From contig OZ037769.1 in the NCBI GenBank assembly GCA_964035545.1, forward strand, positions 222,501-280,000: 57,500 nucleotides of DNA, in the 5' to 3' direction. The position numbers were made by a program, and so were the translations under genes. Position 1 is the stretch's first letter; each line of letters opens with the position of its first letter. The notes beneath the pieces are model-generated. The model made no database searches. It was not told where the DNA came from and worked only from the letters and a program-made list of their open reading frames with translations. This DNA is from Bugula neritina (taxonomy: Eukaryota; Bryozoa; Gymnolaemata; Cheilostomatida; Bugulidae). This document shows, piece by piece, positions 1 through 13,200 of this stretch.

Positions 1-3000
1 GTTGCCATGACTACAGAACACAAATTAAGAGCTCAATGTGCTGACTACATGTGACGGGGTTGGAATAGCTAAATACTTACGACAGGATACAGCATACGAA
101 AAGGTCATAGTTGGAGTGATTGAGAGAGGCGTACTCTTTCATCACCTGAGATATCTCGTATGCCGTGAGATTCGTACGAATCTGAACGTCGAAACAGAGT
201 TTAGTGAAGACTTTAGTGAGTTGAGCTGAAAAAGATAGGATATGAGATTACTTTCTGTCACATGGGATGAAATATACATAATACAGTCTAGGGATGAACC
301 AGTAAGAAATATACACACTACAGTCTAGGGATGAACCAGTAAGAAATATACATACTACAGTCTAGGGATGAACCAGTAAGAAATATACATGCTACAGTCT
401 AGGGATGAACCAGTAAGAAATATACATACTACAGTCTAGGGATGAACCAGTAAGAAATATACATGCTACAGTCTAGGGATGAACAAGTAAGAAATATACA
501 TACTACAGTCTAGGGATGAACCAGTAAGAAATATACATACTACAGTCTAGAGATGAACCGGCCCGAAACTCTAGAGGGACTTTTCCAGAAGAAGATCTGT
601 CTGTTTGTCTGTCTGTTTGCCTAACTTCGGCAGTTTCAAACTCTACATTGTTGATGATAAGGCAAATCCCTTTCTTTACATGAGATTGCGTAGTTATTGG
701 GTACACTTGCACTGATGTGGTAGTCAGGGATGCAGAAGGCATAGCTGCAGGAGCTAAAACAGCATTTCTTTTCACAAATCACAATCACTTGGCACGTATT
801 CAGGTATGTAGGGGATTATTCTTCCCGTGAGGGGGAAATCCACAAAATAGTTCAGTGAAGTATTAACTCTAACTTGAAGGTGCTCAAAGATTGCAGGGAA
901 TTCAAGTTATCTATGCTATACTTACAGTGTATACTATACTTACAGTGTATACTATACTTACAGTGTATGCTATACTCACAGTGTATACTATACTTACAGT
1001 TCTATACTATACTTACAGTGTATATTATACTTACAGTGTATATTATACTTACAGTTCTATACTATAATACTTACAGTATATATTATACTTACCATCGACA
1101 TAGTCGCACTGTATGCTTATATCTTTTTTAGGCTCAGTCTTACTACAATGCTCATCTACAAAATAGTGATAGAAGTATATTATAATATGTAGAAGTATAT
1201 TATAATATGAAGAAGTATATTATAATATGTAGAAGTATATTATAATATGAAGAAGTATATTATAATATGTAGAAGTATATTATAATATGTATAAATATAT
1301 TACAATATGTAGAAGTATATTATAATATGCAGAAGTATATTATAATATGTAGAAGTATATTATAATATGAAGAAGTATATTATAATATGTAGAAGTATAT
1401 TATAATATGTAGAAGTATATTATAATATGCAGAAGTATATTATAATATGTAGAAGTATATTATAATATGTAGAAGTATATTATAATATGTAGAAGTATAT
1501 TATAATATGAAGAAGTATATTATAATATGAAGAAGTATATTATAATATGAAGAAGTATATTATAATATGAAGAAGTATATTATAATATGAAGAAGTATAT
1601 TATAATATGTAGAAGTATATTATAATATGAAGAAGTATATTATAATATGTAGAAGTATATTATAATATGAAGAAGTATATTATAATATGTAGAAGTATAT
1701 TATAATATGTAGAAGTATATTATAATATGCAGAAGTATATTATAATATGTAGAAGTATATTATAATATGTAGAAGTATATTATAATATGTATAAATATAT
1801 TACAATATGTAGAAGTATATTACAATATGCAGAAGTATATTATAATATGTAGAAGTATATTATAATATGAAGAAGTATATTATAATATGTAGAAGTATAT
1901 TATAATATGTAGAAGTATATTATAATATGCAGAAGTATATTATAATATGTAGAAGTATATTATAATATGTAGAAGTATATTATAATATGTATAAATATAT
2001 TACAATATGTAGAAGTATATTATAATATGCAGAAGTATATTATAATATGTAGAAGTATATTATAATATGAAGAAGTATATTATAATATGTAGAAGTATAT
2101 TATAATATGAAGAAGTATATTATAATATGAAGAAGTATATTATAATATGAAGAAGTATATTATAATATGTAGAAGTATATTATAATATGAAGAAGTATAT
2201 TATAATATGTAGAAGTATATTATAATATGTAGAAGTATATTATAATATGCAGAAGTATATTATAATATGTAGAAGTATATTATAATATGTAGAAGTATAT
2301 TATAATATGTATAAATATATTACAATATGTAGAAGTATATTATAATATGCAGAAGTATATTATAATATGTAGAAGTATATTATAATATGAAGAAGTATAT
2401 TATAATATGTAGAAGTATATTATAATATGTAGAAGTATATTATAATATGCAGAAGTATATTATAATATGTAGAAGTATATTATAATATGTAGAAGTATAT
2501 TATAATATGTATAAATATATTACAATATGTAGAAGTATATTATAATATGCAGAAGTATATTATAATATGTAGAAGTATATTATAATATGAAGAAGTATAT
2601 TATAATATGTATAAGTATATTATAATATGTAGAAGTATATTATAATATGCAGAAGTATATTATAATATGCAGAAGTATATTATAATATGTAGAAGTATAT
2701 TATAATATGTAGAAGTATATTATAATATGTATAAATATATTACAATATGTAGAAGTATATTATAATATGCAGAAGTATATTATAATATGTAGAAGTATAT
2801 TATAATATGAAGAAGTATATTATAATATGTAGAAGTATATTATAATATGAAGAAGTATATTATAATATGAAGAAGTATATTATAATATGAAGAAGTATAT
2901 TATAATATGTAGAAGTATATTATAATATGAAGAAGTATATTATAATATGTAGAAGTATATTATAATATGTAGAAGTATATTATAATATGCAGAAGTATAT

Positions 3001-4565
3001 TATAATATGTAGAAGTATATTATAATATGTAGAAGTATATTATAATATGTATAAATATATTACAATATGTAGAAGTATATTATAATATGCAGAAGTATAT
3101 TATAATATGTAGAAGTATATTATAATATGAAGAAGTATATTATAATATGTATAAATATATTACAATATGCAGAAGTATATTATAATATGTAGAAGTATAT
3201 TATAATATGTATAAATATATTACAATATGTAGAAGTATATTATAATATGCAGAAGTATATTATAATATGAAGAAGTATATTATAATATGAAGAAGTATAT
3301 TATAATATGTATAAATATATTACAATATGCAGAAGTATATTATAATATGTAGAAGTATATTATAATATGAAGAAGTATATTATAATATGTAGAAGTATAT
3401 TATAATATGAAGAAGTATATTATAATATGAAGAAGTATATTATAATATGAAGAAGTATATTATAATATGTAGAAGTATATTATAATATGAAGAAGTATAT
3501 TATAATATGAAGAAGTATATTATAATATGAAGAAGTATATTATAATATGAAGAAGTATATTATAATATGAAGAAGTATATTATAATATGTAGAAGTATAT
3601 TATAATAAGCAGCTACTAACATGTGACTCACCAATGTACTTGCTAACTATCAGGCTGAGTCCCACCTCATCCATCTGCTCCGTGAGTCGCTGCAACTGGA
3701 AGACGTCAGTCGGGCCAATTACTTCCTGTCTCTCGAGGAGAGAGAATAGACTGTAGGCGTCGGTAGCTTCCTCTAGACGAGCCCGGTGAATGCTCATAGA
3801 CGAGCTTCTCATCACTCTTTTCAGCTGCCTCACGTCAGCGGAGATCATCTGCTCTGACAGCTGGTGCAACATCCGTCTGCAACAATACGTCTGCAGTACT
3901 ATACACGTCTGCAACAATACGTCTGCAGTACTATACACGTCTGCAACAATACGTCTGCAGTACTATACACGTCTGCAACAATACGTCTGCAGTACTATAC
4001 ACGTCTGCAGTACTAAACAGACAGTCAATCATCCAATAGGAAGCTTCGTATCACCTGTATGGATTTATTCTGTTCCCATTCTCTTGTATCAATGAATTTA
4101 ATTGGTCGGGTGTTACTCCAATAATCTTCATCAAATCAATTCTCTGGGCTTCAAACAGTAACTCTGCCACAAGTTGTAGCTTCTGTGGGGAAATTTCTCC
4201 GGCAGTTTCTAAAATGCATTGAGATCAGTTTACATTGACCTCTTCGGATCACATAAATTAAGTGATCACAGGAGTGGCTGAGTGGTAGATTAATATTTGT
4301 TTAGTGCAAACAGTACCCTGGGAGATATGAGAAGTAAACATTGCTCAGTGAAGTAATATGCAAGCTCTTGTAACACTAAACAAAGTGATAAATATCAACT
4401 TGACCTCTTACCAAGAGCGTCGAAGAGGTCAAGTGACGAAGTGACTTCTTCCAACTTGTTGGGTCTGATTATATCTTTACACAAGAACTTCAGTACAACC
4501 AAATCATCCTTCGCCAGGCTGTCATCCAGGTGTTTCAACTTTGTGAGGTACGAACGAGGATCCAT
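1..4565 (-). CDS. Caspase-8/10-like initiator caspase (DED-DED-caspase), 3' part cut by window edge
   Basis: Six exons assembled on the minus strand: 4565-4412, 4208-4055, 3876-3632, 753-559, 225-81, 10-1 (901 codons' worth of bases is not present: 903 bases, 301 codons visible). All junctions are in phase and flanked by GT/AG. Residues about 2-80 form a death effector domain: alpha-helical pattern, 'LVVLKFLCKDII', and an R-x-D-L motif (QRIDL). Residues about 103-183 form a second DED beginning 'YRRMLHQLSEQM', close to the second DED of caspase-8. After a short linker the caspase p20 begins with 'KKGICLIINN', continues with 'HSNYDLFVCCILS' and ends at the window edge with S-H-G-N, which carries the catalytic His (codon 299). 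The catalytic Cys box and p10 lie off the left edge. In animals such proteases are recruited by FADD-type adaptors to start apoptosis or inflammatory signalling in the cytosol. The start at 4565 has a good context (AAAATGG); an in-frame ATG at 4649 is possible but adds a non-DED extension. The donor of exon 753-559 (GTTCAT) is the weakest junction. Confidence 0.92.
283..557. repeat. 37-bp minisatellite, about 7 copies, abutting a caspase splice donor
   Basis: Unit begins acagtctagggatgaaccag, period 37 (starts at 283, 320, ...). It lies in the caspase intron 558-226 and runs directly into the donor of exon 753-559: read on the minus strand every unit begins with the same GGTTCATC as the real donor. 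Confidence 0.93.
912..1090. repeat. 18-bp minisatellite (tacagtgtatactatact), about 10 copies
   Basis: In the large caspase intron 3631-754. The unit is the reverse complement of the 18-bp unit that fills the gene B intron at 38300-39840, so one satellite family occurs in two genes about 37 kb apart. Confidence 0.9.
1171..3606. repeat. 20-bp minisatellite, about 122 copies, 2.4 kb
   Basis: Unit agaagtatattataatatgt. The last two bases vary (gt, ga or gc) and a diverged unit ataaatatattacaatatgt recurs, giving a higher-order pattern. The array fills the caspase intron between the DED2 exon and the first p20 exon and stops about 25 bases from the DED2 donor at 3631. Confidence 0.97.
3877..4015. 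repeat. 32-bp minisatellite at an intron 3' end
   Basis: About four copies of a 32-bp unit starting acgtctgcaacaatacgtct. On the minus strand each copy repeats the 'tgttgcagacg' context of the real acceptor of exon 3876-3632, so several acceptor-like AGs are stacked upstream of it. Confidence 0.85.
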
Positions 4566-4649
4566 TTTCCTTCCACACAGCTGGAGTTCACAAGAAGTGA
4601 AGAAAAGTTGGCCTAAAATGAACAGATTATAACTAGTGGGGACTAACAT

Positions 4650-6650
4650 TCATTCCTACCAGCTTAAAACCTGTTGTCATCAGGTCTATGTTAATATGAC
4701 AAACAATGTGATGTGATATGTTACACATTAATATACTTTATATCAATCTTATTCACAGTAACATAATACGCACTCACAGCAATATGTATAATATAATTTA
4801 GAAAAACTTAATAATATGACTAGTCCTAGCCATACCCATAGGCCATACTGATACTCATACTCAATACACACGTGATTGTGATTGAGTTTGATTTTGAAAC
4901 ATACTTCTGCTTCACCATAGAGTATAAACTAAAACTATAACTATCGGTGTCACTATCAATATGACTATAGTATTAGTATAACTATAAGTATTCCTATTAG
5001 TATTAGTATTAGTTAATCAATATCATAATCATAACGTAAATGTTATATACTATTACTATTAGTATTAGTGATAGTATTACTATATAGTAATAGTATACTC
5101 ACTTTCACTTTTATCTTGATTTTATCAAACTAATGCTCATTGTGATTATGAACTGCGGTCACTGTTGCTAAAAACTCAAGCAGTGCGATTAGAATGAAAT
5201 GAGTACAACATTTTTGCCCATGACTATAAGTTCAAGTAGGGGAATCCCTGAAATGATCTGGAAAAGTTTTCACAATCATCTTGGTTAGATACAGTTAGTA
5301 GGACTCCCACTACACTGGGATTTCATAGAAGGGAAGTTCCCCGTTTATGACATTTAGACTGTGAATCATAGTATTGATACAAAACAGCACTTCGTAGAAA
5401 AGTTTCAATGACGACCTAATCTATCGATATAATATTATATTGTAGAGGCTATAAACTAAAAAAAGTTCTTATTCAGTGGCACATTGGACTCGCTAATTCT
5501 CAAAAGCAAATAACTCCAAGGTTGTTTTAACGGTTTGCAATAATTTTTCTATGAGTTGTCTACTCGAAAAAGCTTTATATAATATGCCTATCTACTGCTT
5601 GATCAATTGTGGTTTATGAAAATCTACAGATCTTTACTGAAGTATGATGCGCTGCACAACAATTTTAACTAATAGAGCACTAATATGGTTACATATATTA
5701 TGATATCAAAATATAAAACTTACTACAAATGACTTGAGGGTAGTTCTTCTCTACTCCACTTACAACAAGCATGCACTTTAGAACTTAAGTTTCATCATAA
5801 TTTTATGATTAAAGAAAAAAATGAACCATTTGCAGGTGTTCAGAATGATAGTAATTGAAAGATATGGAAAATATTAGCATCTATAAATTGGATGAAACCA
5901 GATTGAGAACAGAGTAGTTGCAAAGCAATACTATGTGTGGAACGTGGACCAACACATGGGAGTTGTCTGCTGTCTTCACACTGAGTTCCAAAAGCCTAAC
6001 GACTCAACCTTGAACTTGTTACACTAGTTCTAATTGATTATTTTGTACATTTCATATAACACCATGTTGAATGGGCACAGGTGGGTAGCTCAATCTGTTT
6101 ACTAACTAAGCAACTGCAATCTTCTTCTTGGCGAAGTGCTTTTCTACCTCCAGGAGTCAAAGATATTGCTGAGAAGTCAGCTATATGCAACATATGATGC
6201 ATAAATTACTTGAAGCCCACATGCTGTAGTCAATATTCTGTGAGTGTTTCATGTATAAGAGAAAAGGGTTAGGTTGTGGTACGTCAATCCTAATATTAGG
6301 TGCAGCTGTAACTAGGTTTAGCCGTTGGTCTGTGACTTTCGTCAGCATTGATCATAAATTTGGTAAGGTGAAGGTCATTTCAAAATAGTGACAGTTGAGA
6401 GTAACTATTCCACAACATCATATTTCATATGATGTAAAACACATACACAAATTATTTTAATAAAAAATACAATATCACAGCAAATTGATTTAAATGAATC
6501 TGAACAGTAAATAAATAGTTTGTATTTAAAACATTCAATAAAGATTATATCACAGTGTAAAGTGGCACTAATAAAAAAATAATATATAATTGAGGAATGT
6601 GATGAAGTTAAAAATAAAAAGTGAAACACTTCGAGTATAGAGCAACTAAA
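4650..6650. other. Intergenic region between caspase start and gene A end
   Basis: AT-rich, with no exon-like ORF or domain found on either strand. It must contain the caspase promoter (minus strand, upstream of about 4650); I see no clear TATA box. Around 4960-5100 there is degenerate TATTAG/TATAG simple sequence. Confidence 0.6.
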
Positions 6651-6651
6651 C

Positions 6652-6657
6652 TTTATT
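6652..6657 (-). promoter_or_regulatory. Poly(A) signal of gene A
   Basis: AATAAA on the minus strand, 32 bases past the gene A stop codon (6691-6689). Confidence 0.75.
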
Positions 6658-6688
6658 ACTAAAAGCTTCTGTTTGTAAAAACTAAGCT

Positions 6689-7231
6689 TTAAGTATCAGT
6701 TTGATAGACTGAGATTCTGCTGCATTCGGCCGAGTTGTCCCCAGTGCAAGTTGTGGAGCATTCATGGCTCTCAGTCTGACCATAGCGATTCGGGTCATTC
6801 CCGCAGTAGCAGTCATAATGAGAAACAACTCCCGCATAGTTGAAACCTTTAATTAAATACTGGCAAAGCTAAAATCCTACTCAATGAAATACAGTTTCTA
6901 CGAGAGGCTCAGAAATTTACCTCCCAGCAACGAGAACAGCTTTTAATAAATATAAGGTTACAAGTGAATCACTGGCATAGAAATGGACGATTAAAAAGGT
7001 GTACAAAAAAAGCAATGCATGATTGAAGCAACGTAACTAAACCCTAGCTTGGACTCTTGCTTTCTAACTACCAACAACTGAGAGAGGATTAGCTACCTGA
7101 CTGCCCACATAGACGGATACATTGAGTAACGAAGGCGCTAGTCGTGTCCAAGACAGAGGGGTCGGCATCTGAAAGAGTCTGGAGGGAGATTCTGACCCCC
7201 AGAGCTTTGGGGAGTCCGTCGTAGAAGCAAC
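6689..7231 (-). CDS. Gene A WSC domain 11 and C terminus (exons 27-28)
   Basis: 'GCFYDGL...C...C' then 'FNYAGVV...CYCGND...C...C...C...ISVYQTDT' and stop TAA at 6691-6689. The protein ends eight residues after the last Cys-Ser-Arg, with no TM or GPI signal. Confidence 0.9.
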
Positions 7232-10200
7232 CTGTAAGCACAGTTTACTGTAACTGTAATATATACTCGATACTGTAACATATACTCAATACTGTAATAT
7301 ATACTAAATACTGTAATATATACTCAATACTGTAATATATACTCGATACTGTAACATATACTCAATACTGTAATATATACTCAATACTGTAATATATACT
7401 CAATACTGTAATATATACTCAATACTGTAATATATACTCAATACTGTAATATATACTCAATACTGTAACATATACTCAATACTGTAATATATACTCAATA
7501 CTGTAACATATACTCAATACTGTAATATATACTAAATACTGTAACATATACTCAATACTGTAATATATACTCAATACTGTAACATATACTCAATACTGTA
7601 ACATATACTAATACTGTAATATATACTCAATACTGTAATATATACTCAATACTGTAATATATACTCAATACTGTAACATATACTCAATACTGTAATATAT
7701 ACTCAATACTGTAGTATATACTCAATACTGTAACATATACTCAATACTGTAACATATACTCAATACTGTAATATATACTCAATACTGTAACATATACTCA
7801 ATACTGTAATATATACTCAATACTGTAACATATACTCAATACTGTAATATATACTCAATACTGTAACATATACTAATACTGCAATATATACTCAATACTG
7901 TAATATATACTCAATACTCTAACATATACTCAATACTGTAACATATACTCAATACTGTAACATATACTCAATACTGTAACATATACTCAATACTGTAATA
8001 TATACTCAATACTCTAACATATACTCAATACTGTAATATATACTCAATACTGTAACATATACTCAATACTGTAACATATACTCAATACTGTAATATATAC
8101 TCAATACTGTAACATATACTCAATACTGTAACATATACTCAATACTCTAACATCTACTCATACGACAACAATGCTAGCTGTGTGCTGTGTGCTGTGTGCT
8201 GGGCGTCTCACCTAGATACTGCGTTCTCCACACTTTAACCCCAGACTTCCTTTCACAGTCCCCGGCGAGGTCCGTCCACCCGGCGTACTCATCTCCACAG
8301 AAACAGCTCGCCTCTCTCAACCCGGCGTAGTTGTATCCTGCAGCATATAGTATAGTATCCTGCAGCATATAGTATAGTATCCTACAGCATATAGTATAGT
8401 ATCCTGCAGCATATAGTATAGTATCCTGCAGCATATAGTACAGTGTAGTGTAGTGTAGTATATAGTATAGTATAGTATAGTATATATAATATAGTGTAGT
8501 ACAGTATAGTATAGTATAGCATAGTATAGTGTAGTATATATAGTATAGTATAGTATAGTATATATAGTATAGTATAGTATAGCATAGTATAGTATAGTAT
8601 AGTATATAGTATAGTATAGTATAGTATATAGTATAGTATAGCATAGTATAGTATAGTATAGTATATAGTATAGTATAGTATAGTATATATAGTATAGTAT
8701 AGTATAGCATAGTATAGTATAGTATAGTATATAGTATAGTATAGTATAGTATATAGTATAGTGTAGTACTTGTACCCTGTAAAATACTTGTAATACAGAG
8801 TAAGAAGTTCATACAATGCAATGCAAATACAATAAAATACAACACAATGCATAACTACGCAAAACACAGCCTGAGAGGCAGCATTACACTATATCAAAGT
8901 ATTATTCTAAACACAGCCTGAGAGACAGCATTATACTATATCAAAGTATTATTCTAAACACAGCCTGAGAGGCAGCATTACACTATATCAAAGTATTATT
9001 CTAAACACAGCCTGAGAGACAGCATTATACTATATCAAAGTATTATTCTAAACACAGCCTGAGAGACAGCATTATACTATATCATAGTATTATTCTAAAC
9101 ACAGCCTGAGAGACAGCATTATACTATATCATAGTATTATTCTAAACACAGCCTGAGAGACAGCATTATACTATATCAAAGTATTATTCTAAACACAGCC
9201 TGAGAGACAGCATTATACTATATCAAAGTATTATTCTAAACACAGCCTGAGAGACAGCATTATACTATATCAAAGTATTATTCTAAACACAGCCTGAGAG
9301 ACAGCATTATACTATATCATAGTATTATTCTAAACACAGCCTGAGAGACAGCATTATACTATATCAAAGTATTGTTCTAAACACAGCCTGAGAGACAGCG
9401 TTATACTATATCAAAGTATTGTTCTAAACACAGCCTGAGAGACAGCATTATACTATATCATAGTATTATTCTAAACACAGCCTGAGAGACAGCATTATAC
9501 TATATCAAAGTATTATTCTAAACACAGCCTGAGAGACAGCATTATACTATATCAAAGTATTATTCTAAACACAGCCTGAGAGACAGCATTATACTATATC
9601 ATAGTATTATTCTAAACACAGCCTGAGAGGCAGCATTACACTATATCAAAGTATTATTCTAAACACAGCCTGAGAGACAGCATTATACTATATCATAGTA
9701 TTATTCTAAACACAGCCTGAGAGACAGCATTATACTATATCATAGTATTATTCTAAACACAGCCTGAGAGACAGCATTATACTATATCATAGTATTATTC
9801 TAAACACAGCCTGAGAGACAGCATTATACTATATCATAGTATTATTCTAAACACAGCCTGAGAGACAGCATTATACTATATCATAGTATTATTCTAAACA
9901 CAGCCTGAGAGACAGCATTATACTATATCAAAGTATTATTCTAAACACAGCCTGAGAGACAGCATTATACTATATCAAAGTATTATTCTAAACACAGCCT
10001 GAGAGACAGCATTATACTATATCAAAGTATTATTCTAAACACAGCCTGAGAGACAGCATTATACTATATCATAGTATTATTCTAAACACAGCCTGAGAGA
10101 CAGCATTATACTATATCAAAGTATTATTCTAAACACAGCCTGAGAGACAGCATTATACTATATCAAAGTATTATTCTAAACACAACCTGAGAGACAGCAT

Positions 10201-13200
10201 TATACTATATCAAAGTATTATTCTAAACACAGCCTGAGAGACAGCATTATACTATATCAAAGTATTATTCTAAACACAGCCTGAGAGACAGCATTATACT
10301 ATATCAAAGTATTATTCTAAACACAGCCTGAGAGACAGCATTATACTATATCAAAGTATTATTCTAAACACAACCTGAGAGACAGCATTATACTATATCA
10401 TAGTATTATTCTAAACACAGCCTGAGAGACAGCATTATACTATATCAAAGTATTATTCTAAACACAGCCTGAGAGACAGCATTATACTATATCATAGTAT
10501 TATTCTAAACACAGCCTGAGAGACAGCATTATACTATATCATAGTATTATTCTAAACACAGCCTGAGAGACAGCATTATACTATATCAAAGTATTATTCT
10601 AAACACAGCCTGAGAGACAGCATTATACTATATCAAAGTATTATTCTAAACACAGCCTGAGAGACAGCATTATACTATATCATAGTATTATTCTAAACAC
10701 AGCCTGAGAGACAGCATTATACTATATCATAGTATTATTCTAAACACAGCCTGAGAGACAGCATTACACTATATCATAGTATTATTCTAAACACAGCCTG
10801 AGAGACAGCATTATACTATATCAAAGTATTATTCTAAACACAGCCTGAGAGACAGCATTATACTATATCAAAGTATTATTCTAAACACAGCCTGAGAGAC
10901 AGCATTATACTATATCAAAGTATTATTCTAAACACAGCCTGAGAGACAGCATTATACTATATCAAAGTATTATTCTAAACACAGAGTGAGAGACAGCATT
11001 ATACTATATCAAAGTATTATTCTAAACACAGCCTGAGAGACAGCATTATACTATATCATAGTATTATTCTAAACACAGCCTGAGAGACAGCATTATACTA
11101 TATCAAAGTATTATTCTAAACACAGCCTGAGAGACAGCATTACACTATATCATAGTATTATTCTAAACACAGCCTGAGAGACAGCATTATACTATATCAA
11201 AGTATTATTCTAAACACAGCCTGAGAGACAGCATTATACTATATCAAAGTATTATTCTAAACACAGCCTGAGAGACAGCATTATACTATATCATAGTATT
11301 ATTCTAAACACAGCCTGAGAGACAGCATTACACTATATCATAGTATTATTCTAAACACAGCCTGAGAGACAGCATTATACTATATCAAAGTATTATTCTA
11401 AACACAGCCTGAGAGACAGCATTATACTATATCAAAGTATTATTCTAAACACAGCCTGAGAGACAGCATTATACTATATCAAAGTATTATTCTAAACACA
11501 GCCTGAGAGACAGCATTATACTATATCAAAGTATTATTCTAAACACAGCCTGAGAGACAGCATTATACTATATCAAAGTATTATTCTAAACACAGCCTGA
11601 GAGACAGCATTATACTATATCAAAGTATTATTCTAAACACAGCCTGAGAGACAGCATTATACTATATCATAGTATTATTCTAAACACAGCCTGAGAGACA
11701 GCATTATACTATATCAAAGTATTATTCTAAACACAGCCTGAGAGACAGCATTATACTATATCATAGTATTATTCTAAACACAGCCTGAGAGACAGCATTA
11801 TACTATATCAAAGTATTATTCTAAACACAGCCTGAGAGACAGCATTATACTATATCAAAGTGTTATTCTAAACACAGCCTGAGAGACAGCATTATACTAT
11901 ATCATAGTATTATTCTAAACACAGCCTGAGAGACAGCATTATACTATATCAAAGTGTTATTCTAAACACAGCCTGAGAGACAGCATTATACTATATCAAA
12001 GTATTATTCTAAACACAGCCTGAGAGACAGCATTATACTACATCAAAGTATTATTCTAAACGCAGAGTGAAGTTGTCTCACCACGGACTCCACAATACTT
12101 CACACAATCCACCTCTTTAATGACAAATCTCTTGCTTATTCCATCCCCAACACCTCTGTAACATCCCAGGTAGGCCAGAGTCTTAGCTGAAACACCGACC
12201 AATCATATTACAGCAGCCGATTCAATGAATAAATGTCAACTAGATGTATTGTATGTTTGAGTGTATATTTATAGCAATACATACGGGCAACTCCGGTTCG
12301 TATAACACTGTTTCTCCAAGTTCCACCACTAGCTAGAGATATGGGAGACGATTGACAGTCAAACTGGGGGCTCTCTATGTACCTGTTAAAGTCATCTCCG
12401 CAGTAACACAAGTAGCCATCTTGTAGGGCGCCGTACATGTACCCTGTCAACACCAGTACATAGTTATACATCTAATAGCACATAGTTATACATCTAATAG
12501 CACATAGTTATACATATAATAGCACATAGTTATATATCTAATAGCACATAGCTATATATCTAATAGCACATAGTTATACATCTAATAGCACATAGTTATA
12601 CATATAACAGCACATAGTTATACATCTAATAGCGCATAGCTATATATCTACTAGCACATAGTTATATATCTAATAGCACATAGTTATACATCTAATAGCA
12701 CATAGTTATACATATAATAGCACATAGCTACACATCTAATAACACATAGTTATATATCTAATAGCACATAGCTATACATCTAATAGCACATAGTTATACA
12801 TCTAATAGCACATAGCTATACATCTAATAGCACATAGCTACACATCTAATAGCACATAGCTATACATCTAATAGCACATAGCTATACATCTAATAGCACA
12901 TAGCTACACATCTAATAGCACATAGCTATACATCTGATAGCACATAGCTATACATCTCACCTTCCCTCTCGCAAAAGTTCAGACATGTTGGTAGATCTGA
13001 CATGAAATCCGGCAGCCATATTCGATGACTCAGAGAATGAAGTGTAGCGTCTTTGAAGCAGCCTAATGACATCATAAAACCTTATTAGTGTTACACCATA
13101 TAGCTAGTACTGTAGCGTTACACCATATACCCATATAGTTAGTACTGTAGTGTTACACCATATAGTTAGTACTGTAGTGTTACACCATATAGCTAGTACT

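Noticed and set aside
874-1131. 85-codon ORF with LYLQCILYLQC repeats
   Set aside because: Translated 18-bp array in the caspase intron.
8860-12064. CRISPR array
   Set aside because: 47-bp units are contiguous with no unique spacers, in a eukaryotic intron.
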